This document shows positions 10,239 through 19,840 of a DNA stretch of 64,000 bases, one piece after another (positions within the stretch are counted from its first letter, which is position 1; each line of letters begins with the position of its first letter). Location of the stretch: positions 9,290,375-9,354,374 of the forward strand of contig CM020619.1 of assembly GCA_009829735.1 (NCBI GenBank), given 5' to 3'. The notes beneath the pieces are model-generated. The model searched no databases and was not told where the DNA came from. It worked only from the letters and a program-made list of their open reading frames with translations. This DNA is from Pyropia yezoensis (lineage: Eukaryota; Rhodophyta; Bangiophyceae; Bangiales; Bangiaceae). Position numbers and translations under genes: made by a program.

Positions 10239-10251
10239 GAGGAGAGGGGAG
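10239..10251 (+). promoter_or_regulatory. Polypurine tract of Gypsy copy A
   Basis: GAGGAGAGGGGAG, 13 purines abutting the first base of the 3' LTR, the position expected for the plus-strand primer. Confidence 0.75.
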
Positions 10252-10720
10252 TGTGGCAGTATTGACCCCCAGGTAGGGGGCCAACACGTGCCATGCAAGG
10301 GGCGGCAGGCCACTAGCCTGATCCGTTCCTCCCCCTGCATTTGGGTCCATATTCCCTAAGTTTGGGATAGTTAGCTTAGTAGTAAATCCAACTTGGATTT
10401 GAGGGTTTTCTGCATTTATTGTCTTGAATTTTCGTGTGGCCCGGTGGGCAGGTGCTGGGGTGGGAGATTCTGAGTGGCGAGATTCTGAGTGGACCCTGGG
10501 GGGATAAGGGGAGGGACAGCGGGGCTTGGCCCTGCGTCCCCGTCCCGACCAAGAAACTGTTGGACCACACACCATCCTCTTGTTTGTCCGTGGGGGGTTT
10601 GCCCCACAACAGGGACAGAGTGTGTGCGACTTGCACTTCTTCCGGTTCCCCCGACACGGGAGGCAGCCCTAGCACACCGCCCCAACTTGGGTGCCGTGTG
10701 TGCTAGTGGTTTTTGCCACA
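10252..10720 (+). repeat. 3' LTR of Gypsy copy A
   Basis: 469 bp, TGTGGCA…TGCCACA, immediately after a polypurine tract and followed by the TCGAT duplication. Same length as the 5' LTR. Confidence 0.95.
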
Positions 10721-10725
10721 TCGAT
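10721..10725. repeat. Target-site duplication, right (TCGAT)
   Basis: Exact copy of the pentamer at 1339-1343. Removing the element with one pentamer restores an open frame through the host gene. Confidence 0.93.
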
Positions 10726-11647
10726 GACGCCGGCGGTCGCGGCGGGGTGGCTGAAAGATGGCAAGTACGCACGCTCCGACAAGGCCGACCCAGCCATCAA
10801 CGCCGCCCTGCAGGCGATCTTCATGCGCAATGGCCATGCGGCGCGTGTGGTGAGCCCCAAGGATGTGGGGGACGATGTCTACGTGGATGCGAGCACAGGT
10901 CACGTTGGGCTTATCACGTACTGGGCGAAAGGGGTGTTTGAAAAGATCGCTGGGATCCGCAAGTCGCGCCGCACAGGCAACGATGATGGTGCCTACGACG
11001 GGTGGCGCGCGGAGGTGCGGCACGTCAGCACGTTTCTGCGCAGGCACACCAAGGTCAAGGACGGCCTGCGCCTCTGCGACGGGAACGAGAAACGTCGAGC
11101 CATGCTACTTGCCGACGACGGGACGTTTGTGGTCGATGAGTCGGGCGATGAGCAGCCCGAGGGCTCAAATGGCTCTGCCGGGAGGGCTGGTTCTGTAGAG
11201 CAGGAAGGTGACCGCAGTACGGAGCTCGTCCCTGGGCCAGGCGGTGCCAACGGTGGGGAGAGTGATGTCGATGGGGAGGGTCTTGAAGGGGACGCGGTCG
11301 ATGAATGGGAGAGCGCTGACGGCTGGGAGGACGATGCGGGTGAGGCAGACGTCGCCTTCGCGGATGGTGTTGACGGCGCGGGGGACATCGACTCTGCGGA
11401 TTGGGTCGGCCGTCGGGCAGGCCTCGGCACCGCCGTGGATGTCGGCGCCGCAGTTGGGGTTGGCGATGGGGGGTTGTTGAAACTCCGGGGAGCGTTGCGC
11501 CTGCGGAGGGCGCTGACGGTGGCGAGCCGGGTGACGCTGCACCTGGACTGCTTCGTGACGCTGCACCTGGACTGCTTCCTGAGAGTGCGGCGTATCCCGG
11601 CGGTTTTTCTGAGTACCTGGAGGAGGTACCACTTTGACGGGCTTTGA
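10721..11647 (+). CDS. Host ORF of unknown family, 3' part, downstream of Gypsy copy A
   Basis: This continues the reading frame of 1-1343: joining at the shared TCGAT gives an uninterrupted frame through the junction (…DIDS then MTPAVAAGWLKDGKYA). The segment has a compact, probably folded part (to about 11140, ending near LLADDGTFVVDE) and then an acidic Asp/Glu/Gly-rich tail. Near the end, two perfect 24-bp tandem copies at 11531-11554 and 11555-11578 encode VTLHLDCF twice in this frame. Another frame over the same DNA reads DAAPGLLRDAAPGLLPES and ends at 11637, so the true C-terminus is uncertain and a small frameshift or intron near 11400-11500 is possible. No known domain recognised. 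Confidence 0.5.
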   Translation, partial: SMTPAVAAGWLKDGKYARSDKADPAINAALQAIFMRNGHAARVVSPKDVGDDVYVDASTGHVGLITYWAKGVFEKIAGIRKSRRTGNDDGAYDGWRAEVRHVSTFLRRHTKVKDGLRLCDGNEKRRAMLLADDGTFVVDESGDEQPEGSNGSAGRAGSVEQEGDRSTELVPGPGGANGGESDVDGEGLEGDAVDEWESADGWEDDAGEADVAFADGVDGAGDIDSADWVGRRAGLGTAVDVGAAVGVGDGGLLKLRGALRLRRALTVASRVTLHLDCFVTLHLDCFLRVRRIPAVFLSTWRRYHFDGL

Positions 11648-12344
11648 CGGAGCCGAGAGCGGGTGACGGACCGCAGCTGTGTGAGCGTTAACGGCGTGCG
11701 TTGCTTGCGCGGGGGCGTGGGCGTGGTGGGCCATGGCCCCTTGCGGTACTGCTGGGGCGTGGCCCCTGGCGGTACTGTTGGCGAGCCAGTTGCTGTCTCC
11801 AGTGGTGCTCTTGGATTCTCAGGAGGAGGAGTGGGCGCGGCGGGACGCCACCGCCCCGGCGGTGTTTGCCGGCCAGACCGAGCCGCTGGTCGAGAGCTTG
11901 CGGGAAGGGAGGTGGGGCGGTGGAGGGTGCAACATGTAGAGGGGGTGATGCTATAGGGACTTAGTCCGTGCCTTTAGCTTGCTTGTGCGTTTGGTAGTGG
12001 CAGATAGCCAAAGGCCCGCCCGGCCAGAGCTGTCTTTTTGGGTGTCGCTGGTCCTGGGGTACGTAGCGCCTAGTGCTTGGGAGCGTGCCGTACGGGTCGC
12101 GGCGCTGCGCCAGCAGTGAGCGCATGCTCATGTCAACCAGAGACCCACCGGCAGCACCAGTAGCAGTAGCGGCCACGGCGAGCGGATGAAACAGGGTGGG
12201 GTGGGGACAAAAACGGTGTCACCAAAGCGGGAATGATGGTACAGGCTGTTGCGTCACTCGCAAATCTCGTGTGAGCTGAGAATTATCGTGTGACCATCAC
12301 TGTACATGCGAGACTGTAAGGGTCCTGGGTCCGATGGGAAGCCC

Positions 12345-12455
12345 CATCGATGCCCCTCGAACAAGTCCCCATCGAGTTCCCCTCGAAGGCCCACCGAAAG
12401 GCGCCTTCGATGGGCCCCTTGAGGCCCGTCGAGTTCCGTCGAGTTGCCATCGAAA
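12345..12455. repeat. Cluster of TCGA-centred short motifs
   Basis: Eight TCGA tetramers in about 110 bp, mostly inside CCATCGA, CCCTCGA or CGTCGAG, in both orientations and with irregular spacing. It is not a clean tandem repeat. It could be a degenerate satellite or a cluster of binding sites; nothing in the sequence decides. Confidence 0.45.
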
Positions 12456-12781
12456 GTGCGGTCTCGGTGGGCTTTGAGCAGGAACTGACGATCGCAGCGC
12501 CCCGCTTTGCGCCGCCCAGTCCGGGCCACAGCCTCGTGTGGGGAGGATCCAATGGGGGGGGGGGGGGGGGGCCGACCACGCGGCGGCGCGCACCGGCACG
12601 CGCCACCGCCCCCCCCCCTCTTCCCTTCCAAACACTGCTGTGGGGGGCCCCAGGTTTCAAAGGCTCCGCCCCCTCTTTCAAATCGCGCGCTCGCGCGCCG
12701 GCGCGCCGACCACGTGGTGACAGCGCGCGTCGCGTATGTGTATGTACGCGCCCCTCTCGTCTCCGCCTCACGCACTCCTGT

Positions 12782-12782
<1 letters not shown>

Positions 12783-12831
<49 letters not shown>
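12783..12831 (+). repeat. C49 homopolymer
   Basis: Forty-nine consecutive C residues. A shorter run of 26 C lies at 13240-13265 and one of 28 C at 15117-15144. Such runs can form G-quadruplex/i-motif structures, and their assembled length is unreliable. Confidence 0.9.
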
Positions 12832-12832
<1 letters not shown>

Positions 12833-15005
12833 CGCGATCCTTACTCTTTTCACAGTGGGAAGGGGGCGGGGGCGGGGGCGGGGGGGGGAGGAGGGAGGGG
12901 GGGGAGGTGGGGATGGCGGAGGGCCGGCCCCCTTGCCCCGCACAGGCGCAGCCCGACAGACGGTTGCCGCCATTGCCAAACGCCGTACGCTACACCGTCG
13001 CGCCGGGCGGTTGCACGGCCAATCCCCTCCCTTTCCCCATCGCCGTCTGGGTTTCCTGGGCGGTTCCACCAGGGGCGCCCACCGCCACCATGGGCGCAGT
13101 GGCGTCGGGGGCCCCCCCAAAAAAGTGGCAAACGCGAAAGGCGGGCGGTCGGACGCGGGGGGGAAGGGGGGGTGGGGGGGGGGTGGGGGGGGATCGGAGG
13201 GGATGGGGGGGGAAGGGCGGCTCGCGCTCGGCGCAACCGCCCCCCCCCCCCCCCCCCCCCCCCCCGCCGACGCGGCGCTGACCAGGGGCTGCTATGCCAT
13301 GGATGGTCGGGCCCGTGAAACAAGGCGTCGCAAAGGGGCGCCGCCAGAGGAGGCAGGGGGCGGGAAGACCGGGAGGAGAGGGACGACGCCAGCTGCTTTG
13401 CAGAGGCGCGGTCAGGTGGTGGTGCCCTGCACAGCCATCCAGCAGGGCCTGGCGCCCCCCCCCCTGCCCTCTGCCCGTCCGTCGGGAGTGTCGCCCTTGG
13501 CTGCCCCTCACTCGCGCCGTCCACCGCCAGTTGCCGCGGTCCTCCCCCTTCTTCCCAGCACCATGGCAGCAGGGGGGGGCGCGGAGACAGGCCACCGCCG
13601 TCGCCGCCGTCACCACCGCCGCCCCCATCACCACCGCCATGCGCCCCGCCCGCCTGTCGCCATTGCCTACCCAGCTGGGCGGGCGGGGCGGCCCCAGCAG
13701 CGTACGCAGGGCCTGGTTGTCCTCGACAAGGCAAACGACGACCAAAGCCGATGGTGTGGCGTGCGCTGTAGCGCCGCCCTTGACTAGGGACCACATCGAT
13801 CGTCTTGCTTTCCTCTTGAGGCAATCGAATGAGCGATCCGCAAGCGAAGTGACGCGACGTGTCGCTGGGTACGAGCACGACGTGCAAACCCTGCTCAAAA
13901 CATTTTCATAATTCTGATGACACGTGCTTTGAAAGAAAGTCAAAGTATGGACTTGCGATTATGGATGGCACCAAAAAAGCGATGCATTAAATTAATACAA
14001 TTAACCATAGTTTAAGATAGATTAATCAGTTGGCGCTTGCGCCGTTTCCCGTTTTTTATATATGTTTTTTTACTAAATGCTGGGTGAGCCCCCCCCCCCC
14101 ACCCCCCATTTCTCCCCACTGCCCCTTGTCCTGTTCGTTAACTCACTATTTGCCCCCGCTACGCCACGGAGCAGCCATAGCAGGACTGGCGCTGCGCGAC
14201 GGTCAGTCGCTCACGCGGACACTGTTTTTTGTGCCACCACTGCTGTCGCTGACTTCGCAGACTTCCTCGCCGCCGACCTGGCCGCCGACCCTCCCAATCA
14301 GATGGTTGCACGCGCCAAGTACAGTGGGGGGTCGGTGCGACGCTGAATAACACTAGTACCGAGACTGCTACGGCCACTGGTTCTGTCGGCTTAGCTGCCA
14401 CGTTGAAGGTCGCAGCCGACCGCCGCCTTCAGCACCGTCCTGAGCGGCAAGAAGGTCAGCAGCGAGAGTGTGAGGAGCGAGAAGGCTTGAAGTGCAATTC
14501 CTGGTAGACGAAGTGAGGGTCGCGCCCCACGGCGTCGCGGCAGTGAGGGTCAGGCCAAGTCCAGCCAAAAACAATAGATTAACTGAAAAATCGAGATTTA
14601 ATCGATTAATCTATATTTTATCTATCTGGGATGTAAAAAATTCCTCTTTTTCCATCCATGCTTGCGATGCGCTCTCATCGTGGGGCACAAAAGTGGCCTC
14701 CCAAAAAAGTTCTGACGAAATGGCTCCGCGTGGGCCTTTCAGAGCAGTGTCATTGTTGATCCGCTGCGCCATCACGACTTGATCTCCGCGGCGGGCCGTC
14801 GCAAAGCACGGAGCCGCTATCGCTTCCTCGTCGCCGTCCGCTTCCATCCCCCCTGTGCCAACGTCCCCCCCTACCTGGTCGGCCTTCCCCCTGGCCGCTC
14901 CTTCCTCTCTTCTCTCGCCCAGCCTCCCCCTCTGTCTCTAGACAGGGCGGCGGCAATGCCCTCCCCCGAGGCTCCCCACGCCGCCGCCTTTGCCGTGCCG
15001 CCGGC

Positions 15006-16461
15006 GTGGCCGGCGCGGCGGCGCGGCATCGCCGCGTGTGGCCGGCGGCGCCCCCCCCGCCCCCCCCCCCTTCCCTCCCTCCAGTGTGGGCCCTCACGGG
15101 TGCCACCAGCGCACCTCCCCCCCCCCCCCCCCCCCCCCCCCCCCGCGCGGTTGCGGTGCCCCCCCCGCACTCGGCCGCGGCGGCGCGGTCCGCGACGACG
15201 GCGCGGCTGCGCGCGGCCGGTGTGGTTGCGGTGCTGCGCTTCCGCTGCGGCGCCACCGCCGTGGCCGCCGCCAAGGCGGTGATTGCCGGCGGCGTGCGGG
15301 CGGTGGAGGTGACGCTGACCACCCCCGGTGCGGCAGAGGTGATTGCCACGCTCACCGCCGCCTACCCGGGGGTGGCCGTGGGGGCGGGCACCGTCCTCGG
15401 ACCACGGGGGGCGGCGGCGGCTGCTGCGGCGGGCGCCACGTTTTTTATGAGCCCCGTTGGGGTATTGGGGGGGGGGGGGGGGGAATTGGGGGGTGGGCCG
15501 ACGCCGTTGAGGCGCAAGGGGGGGTGGTCATTGGGGGGGGGGGGACCCCAACAGAGGTGTGGAATGCCTGGGGGGGGGGGAGGATGGGTGCCCAGACTGG
15601 GACGGGGAGGAATGGGCAGAGGGGGGGGGTTGGGCCGAGGGGCGACGGGGAAGGGCCGGGAGGGGGCGAATTGTCAAGGTGTTTCCCCTGTCCGCTTTCG
15701 GTATGTTTCGGGGGAGGGGACGGTGGGGAGGGAGCCCGCCTCGGCGGCGGAGGTGGGTTGGACAGTGACTCGGGAGGTGGTGACCTGAGCGAGGGGAGGA
15801 GCGGGGAGGGGGTAGCGGCAGGCAGCGGCTGAGTGGAACTACCGGCAGGGGGGGGGGGTGCTTACCAGTCGCGGTCGGCGAGAGGGGAAGGCGAGGATGC
15901 CCCGTGGCGTGCGCCACCCCTGCCGCCCCGCGCGCCGCCGCCGTCGACGCCTGTGGTGGTCTCGACGCTGACCGGCCGGGCTCAGACAATGCGGTGGTGC
16001 TGAGTGTGTCCCCCCTCCCTCCCCCCCCCCGCCCCCCCCCCGCCTTTTTTGTTTTATCTTCCCCCCTTTTTCTGTTCGCTGCCCATCCCCTCGTGTATCC
16101 TCCCCCTGTTTCGGCGGCAGGTGGCGTCGACTACATCCGCGCGCTCGCCGGCCCCTTCCCCCACATCCCGCTGCTGCCCACGTCGGGGGTGACACTCGAC
16201 GAGCTCCCCACCCTCCTCTCCATCCCCTCGGTCGTGGCGGTGGGCGTCAGCCGGCAGCTGTGGGGTGACGTCGGGCGGCAGCGGGGGGGGGGCGGCGGCG
16301 GGGGGGACGACTCCGACGATCTCCGTGCGCCCGTCGGCACCGACGAGCCCGACGGCGGGTGGGCGGTCGTGACGGAGCGCGCGCGCGAGTGGGTGGCGGT
16401 GGTGTCAGCGGTGCGGGGAGGAGGAGGGGGGGGGGGGAGCGGGGGCGCGAAGGGGGCGTGA
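15006..16461 (+). CDS. KDPG/KHG aldolase (2-dehydro-3-deoxy-phosphogluconate aldolase), two or more exons
   Basis: Class I aldolase that cleaves 2-keto-3-deoxy-6-phosphogluconate to pyruvate and glyceraldehyde-3-phosphate in the Entner-Doudoroff route. Family blocks appear in order: GVVAVLR, then VEVTLTTPGA (catalytic Glu region), VGAGTVL, ATFFMSP (15439-15456), ADAVEA (15497-15514), TPTEVWNAW (about 15546), IVKVFPLSAF with the Schiff-base Lys at 15676, and, after an intron, GGVDYIRALAGPFP, LLPTSGV and VVAVGVS. The C-terminus ends near 16461 after a Gly-rich insertion. The intron 15701-16120 restores FGGVDY across the junction. Between the blocks at 15456, 15497 and 15670 the frame changes twice, each time across a long G run. 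The start codon is not settled because a C28 run (15117-15144) also lies upstream; an ATG at 14956 with a transit-peptide-like stretch is one candidate. Confidence 0.8.
15701..16120 (+). other. Intron of the KDPG aldolase gene
   Basis: Donor GTATGT at 15701 and acceptor GGCAG ending at 16120. Removing these 420 bases joins TTC-G to GT-GGC in frame and gives the family sequence FGGVDYIRAL. The interior is rich in G and then C/T, with a pyrimidine-rich stretch before the acceptor. Confidence 0.85.
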
Positions 16462-16827
16462 CCGCCACCACCACGGCGCCGCGCGGGCGGGCGGGCGGGC
16501 CGCGGCGTAGGGGCGAGAACACAGCTCAGACACTAAAAAACAAAGTAAGGGGGCGGTCGGCGGGACGCGGGGCACGCGTACCGAAGCGCACGTACTGACA
16601 CGGCCGCGCAGTGGTGCGGCCACCCCCCACACCCGGATGGCCCCGCTAAAGAGAAGGGGGGGGGAGGGGTAGCAGAAGGAACGAGGACGAGACGAAGCAG
16701 AAAACGAAAAGAGAAGAGAAGGGGAAGGGTGGTACAGTACAGGGCGAGAGGGGGCGCGGGTGCACCCGCACAACCGCCACCACGCGGGGTCGCGGGACGC
16801 GCCGCCCGGCGGATGCGACGCGGGCTC

Positions 16828-16871
16828 TCAACACCTGGCGTGGCCCGCAGAGTCGGCCGCCCTCCCCGCCC

Positions 16872-16919
<48 letters not shown>

Positions 16920-17511
16920 CGGCCGCCCCAGCGGCGGCTGACGCTTTGGCCGCCGCCGCCGCCGCCGCAGCGGCGGCCGCCATCCCCGCGGCGACCCCCC
17001 CCGGCTCGACCGCCGCGGCCGACCCATTGGGCACCCCCTCCCCCGCCGCCGCTGCCCCCGCCGCCGCCGCCGCCGCCCCCCCCACGACCTCTGCCCCACA
17101 GCGGCACGCGCAGGCGCACCCCCCCCCCGCCCCCCCTCCCCGACGGGGTGGCCGGTACACGGCCATGGCGGTGGCCGTCTCCCGCAAACGCACCTCTGCA
17201 AGCCCCGGTATGGTCCCCACCAGCCGCCCATACACCCAACCCGCAATGTACTCGGCGGTGGGCGAGTCGGTGCCGAGCGAGTCGTTGAGGTGCCGATGGT
17301 CGAGGTCCGCCGCGACGAGCGCCCGGGCGGCGGCCGACAGAGTGCCAAAGTCCGTGACCATGTTGACCGTCGGCCCAGATGAGGCCAGACGTGGCGACTC
17401 GACGACCAGCGTCAGCATGTACGAGTGGCCGTGCAGGCGCGAGCACTTGCCGTCGTGGTGGGTGAGCGTGTGGGACGCTTCAAAAGTGACCGACTTTTCC
17501 AACGCGTACAT
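16828..17511 (-). CDS. 6-pyruvoyl-tetrahydropterin synthase / QueD family enzyme with Ala/Gly-rich tail
   Basis: T-fold pterin enzyme acting on 7,8-dihydroneopterin triphosphate. It yields either 6-pyruvoyl-tetrahydropterin or, as QueD, carboxy-tetrahydropterin for the deazaguanine (queuosine) route. Starting at the ATG at 17511, the first ~122 residues are a full-length domain. It carries FEASHTL (zinc His), CSRLHGHSY (the C-X3-H-G-H motif with catalytic Cys and two zinc His), MVTDFGTL, DLDHRHLND, SPTAEYIAGW and a final RLRETATAMAVY (conserved Glu). The Cys before HGH argues against the PTPS-III folate type, which has Glu there. After VYRPP the frame continues for ~105 residues of Gly, Ala and Cys encoded by CCG/GCC repeats, to a stop at 16828. 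The tail may be real or a failure to terminate. The aldolase gene ends 367 bp away on the opposite strand. Confidence 0.88.
16874..16918. repeat. (CCG)15 trinucleotide repeat
   Basis: Forty-five bases of pure CCG. On the minus strand it lies in the tail of the pterin synthase frame and encodes a Gly run; nearby GCC-rich blocks encode Ala runs. Confidence 0.9.
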
Positions 17512-19455
17512 GGTTGGGAGGAGCAGGGCGGGGGGGAGGGAAGGCGCAAGCAGGCAGGGGAAGAGGTTGGGGAAGGGGTAGGCAGGCAGGGGCAGAGGGG
17601 GGGGATGCCAGCGTGGGGAGAGGGCGGGGGAGGAGGCAGCCCCAGCACGTGGTAGCCTGAGTAACCGCACCCACGACCAGGCACGGCTGAACGCGGGTGA
17701 GCGGGCAGGCGGGCGGCAGCGGGGGCGCGGCAGGTTCAGCAGAGAGGCGCCAGTGGGTAGACGTCAGCGGCAACGACCACGGCAACGGCAGAAGCAGCGG
17801 CAACGGCAGGGGCAGCCGCAGCGGGCGGGCAGGGCGGCAGCAACGCGTCGGCGGGCGGGAGGGCGGGAGGGCGAGGGGGCGATGCGGCGGGTGGGAGAGC
17901 CGTGGCAGAGGAGATCCGGCCCACTAACGGCGGGAGGGGGAGGCGGGGCGCAGGGGCCGGGCCGCCAGTCCCGCTCTCGGTGCCTCTCCCACTGGCTCAG
18001 TCGCTGCGGCTGCGGCTGCGGCCACCGCTGCAGGCACGGTTTCCACTGCTTCTGCTGCCGCTGCTTCCAACTCCACCGCAGGCGCTATACAGCAACAGAA
18101 GTGCCCCGTCCGAGGGGCATCAAGCTGCCCTTGCTGGCGGCGTGGGAGTGGAAGGAGGAATGGGGGGGAAGGAGGAGTAGGCGGGGGGGAGGGGGGGAGG
18201 GAGGGCTTGGGGAGGGCCGTGACGGCACCGGCGGCGCGGCGGCGCGCCGCCAGAGGATGGGGGAAGGGGGTTTGGTGGGGGAGGAGGGGGTATGATGGAG
18301 GGTGAGGAGGACGCAGGGTGGCGAAGGGGCAACAAAACGACGGTCTCGGGGCAACGACGCCCACGCAGCCGAGATGCGACGGCGGGCAAGAGCGGGAAGG
18401 ACGAGCACAATTGCATCGAGTTGGAAATATGAACCTGGTGGTGAGAGCTGCTTTTCGACCCAATTGTGCTGCCATTTCAATTTCTCATACCTAAGCGCGG
18501 CACCGCGAGGAAATACTGTGCCGACAAGAAGAGGGATGGCGGAGATGACCCCCGGTCTAAGACATGCCACAACCGCGTGACGCTGGGAGTGTGGCGCCGC
18601 GGTACCTTTGCCACATCCGAAAAAGCTGTCTAAGACATGTGGCGAAGTGGCACTGGACTTCATGACAATTTCATATTTGACAGACTGAGATTCTGTTGAA
18701 AGCAGAACGCACAGAGAGCTACGCACGCGGAAGAGAAGCGAATGAGGGTTGACGCCACAGAGAGCGGCTTATGTATCCAGATGGAACAACTTGCGGCACC
18801 TGGCGGCGCCCGCCGCCGCGCGCTCACGACCCGGGCCGAGTCAACCCTGGCCTCTCCCCAACACGCCCAGCCCCGCCCCTCGCCCTCGCCCTACCCCACG
18901 CCCGTTCGCCCCACTGATACCTCAACAAACCATCAGGCGTGAGCTCCCGCTCTCCCTCGAACGGACCCCCCGCCAGTAGGCCCCACCCCCGCACAATTCA
19001 CCTCCCCACGCCTGGCTTGTCGTCGCGTTCCTGATGGCAGAGATAAACAAACACAGACGCAGAGCAGGGAAAAAGAGAAAAGCGCAACCCATCCGGTGGG
19101 GTGTCAGACAGCGATCACACCCCTCCTCCCTCCCACCAGTCGCCCCCACCACTCCCCCCCCACACTCAACGCCGCCCAGCTCCACCCTCTCGCGCCCCCT
19201 TCCCCTGTAGGTTGGCGGGAACACGTGCTGCAACACGTACAAATCTGCGCGTCGGAGGTGGCGGGAGCGATCGGCAGGCAGCACGCCGAAGCTGCCCGAG
19301 CGAGGGGTGAGAAGCGGCCGCAGACCGAAGCGTCGATGTGCGACGCAGCAGCGCGCGCGCGCTCGCGGTCGGCGGTCGGACGAGAAGGTTCAAACCAAGG
19401 CAGTCCCGGAGGCCAACGCAACTCCCATACAAAGTCAAGAGTCTGATATCCATAA
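17512..19455. other. Spacer without a recognisable gene
   Basis: GC-rich DNA with purine-rich microsatellite-like stretches (17690-17880, 18150-18300). Frames here encode only compositionally biased sequence. Two copies of GTCTAAGACATG (18555-18566 and 18628-18639) flank short runs of GCCACA/TGTGGC, resembling the hairpin family described at 19456 and 24916. Confidence 0.5.
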
Positions 19456-19530
19456 GTGATGTGGCGCTGTGTGCGAGGTGGAACGCCACATGGCTTTGGC
19501 TCGAGCCATGTGGCGGTACAGTCTTTCTCC
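19456..19530 (+). mobile_element. Short hairpin element (MITE-like), copy 1
   Basis: A perfect 12-bp stem, CGCCACATGGCT at 19484-19495 and AGCCATGTGGCG at 19504-19515, with an 8-base loop. It is bounded by GATGTGGCGC on one side and CGGTACAGTCTTTCTCC (19514-19530) on the other. Reverse-complemented boundary sequences recur at 24916-25022, which shows a dispersed family. Confidence 0.55.
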
Positions 19531-19708
19531 ACTCCTGTGACATCCTTTCTTGGGCACGGTGTCTAGTAACCAATGTAGGTCGACCGCGGATGATCGCACT
19601 CTTGCACCGATCGTTCCGAGGTCGATCGGAATGCAGAATTAAAAATAAATTGAACTCCACAAGTTCTTCATTTCGCCATATTTAAGATCATTTGAGGAGG
19701 CACCCACC

Positions 19709-19820
19709 GTGGTCGCACCCACCGTCGTCGCACCCACCGTCGTCGCACCCATCGTCGTCGCACCCACCGTCGTCGCACCCATCCTCATCGCACCCATCCT
19801 CGTCGCACCCACGCACCACG
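19709..19820 (+). repeat. 15-bp minisatellite (CACCCACCGTCGTCG)n
   Basis: About seven imperfect copies of a 15-mer. The frame that leads into the transposase reads VAPTV repeatedly. The first ATG of that frame lies just after it (19841), so the repeat may be untranslated leader. Confidence 0.8.
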
Positions 19821-19840
19821 ATCGCACGCACCAACCGCCG

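Larger units (their letters stand above)
1344..10720 (+). mobile_element. Gypsy copy A: complete Ty3/Gypsy chromovirus LTR retrotransposon
   Basis: A 9377-bp element bounded by 469-bp LTRs and a perfect 5-bp target duplication TCGAT (1339-1343 and 10721-10725). Order on +: 5' LTR, primer binding site, gag, pol (protease, RT, RNase H, integrase, chromodomain); then a long antisense ORF, polypurine tract and 3' LTR. LTR ends are the inverted repeat TGTGGCA…TGCCACA (first LTR has TATGGCA). By eye the two LTRs differ by six substitutions and no indels, so the insertion is fairly recent. Gag and Pol are both intact. The order RT-RNaseH-integrase and the C-terminal chromodomain place it in the chromovirus branch of Metaviridae. 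No envelope gene is seen. Confidence 0.96.
11648..15005. other. Spacer without a recognisable gene; homopolymer-rich
   Basis: Several long frames cross this stretch on both strands, but they follow G/C tracts and encode only Pro/Gly/Arg runs, so I do not call them genes. It contains a C49 run (12783-12831), a C26 run (13240-13265), a cluster of TCGA-centred motifs (12345-12455), and two AT-rich islands (about 13890-14075 and 14565-14660) that contrast sharply with the surrounding DNA. Confidence 0.6.

Noticed and set aside
9068-10359. Plus-strand frames of up to 191 codons inside Gypsy copy A
   Set aside because: They are shadows of the much longer antisense frame and have no recognisable content.
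12350-13943. Several 280-430-codon frames on both strands
   Set aside because: They run through poly-C/poly-G tracts and consist of Pro, Gly, Ala and Arg runs; no domain, and length is expected by chance in such composition.
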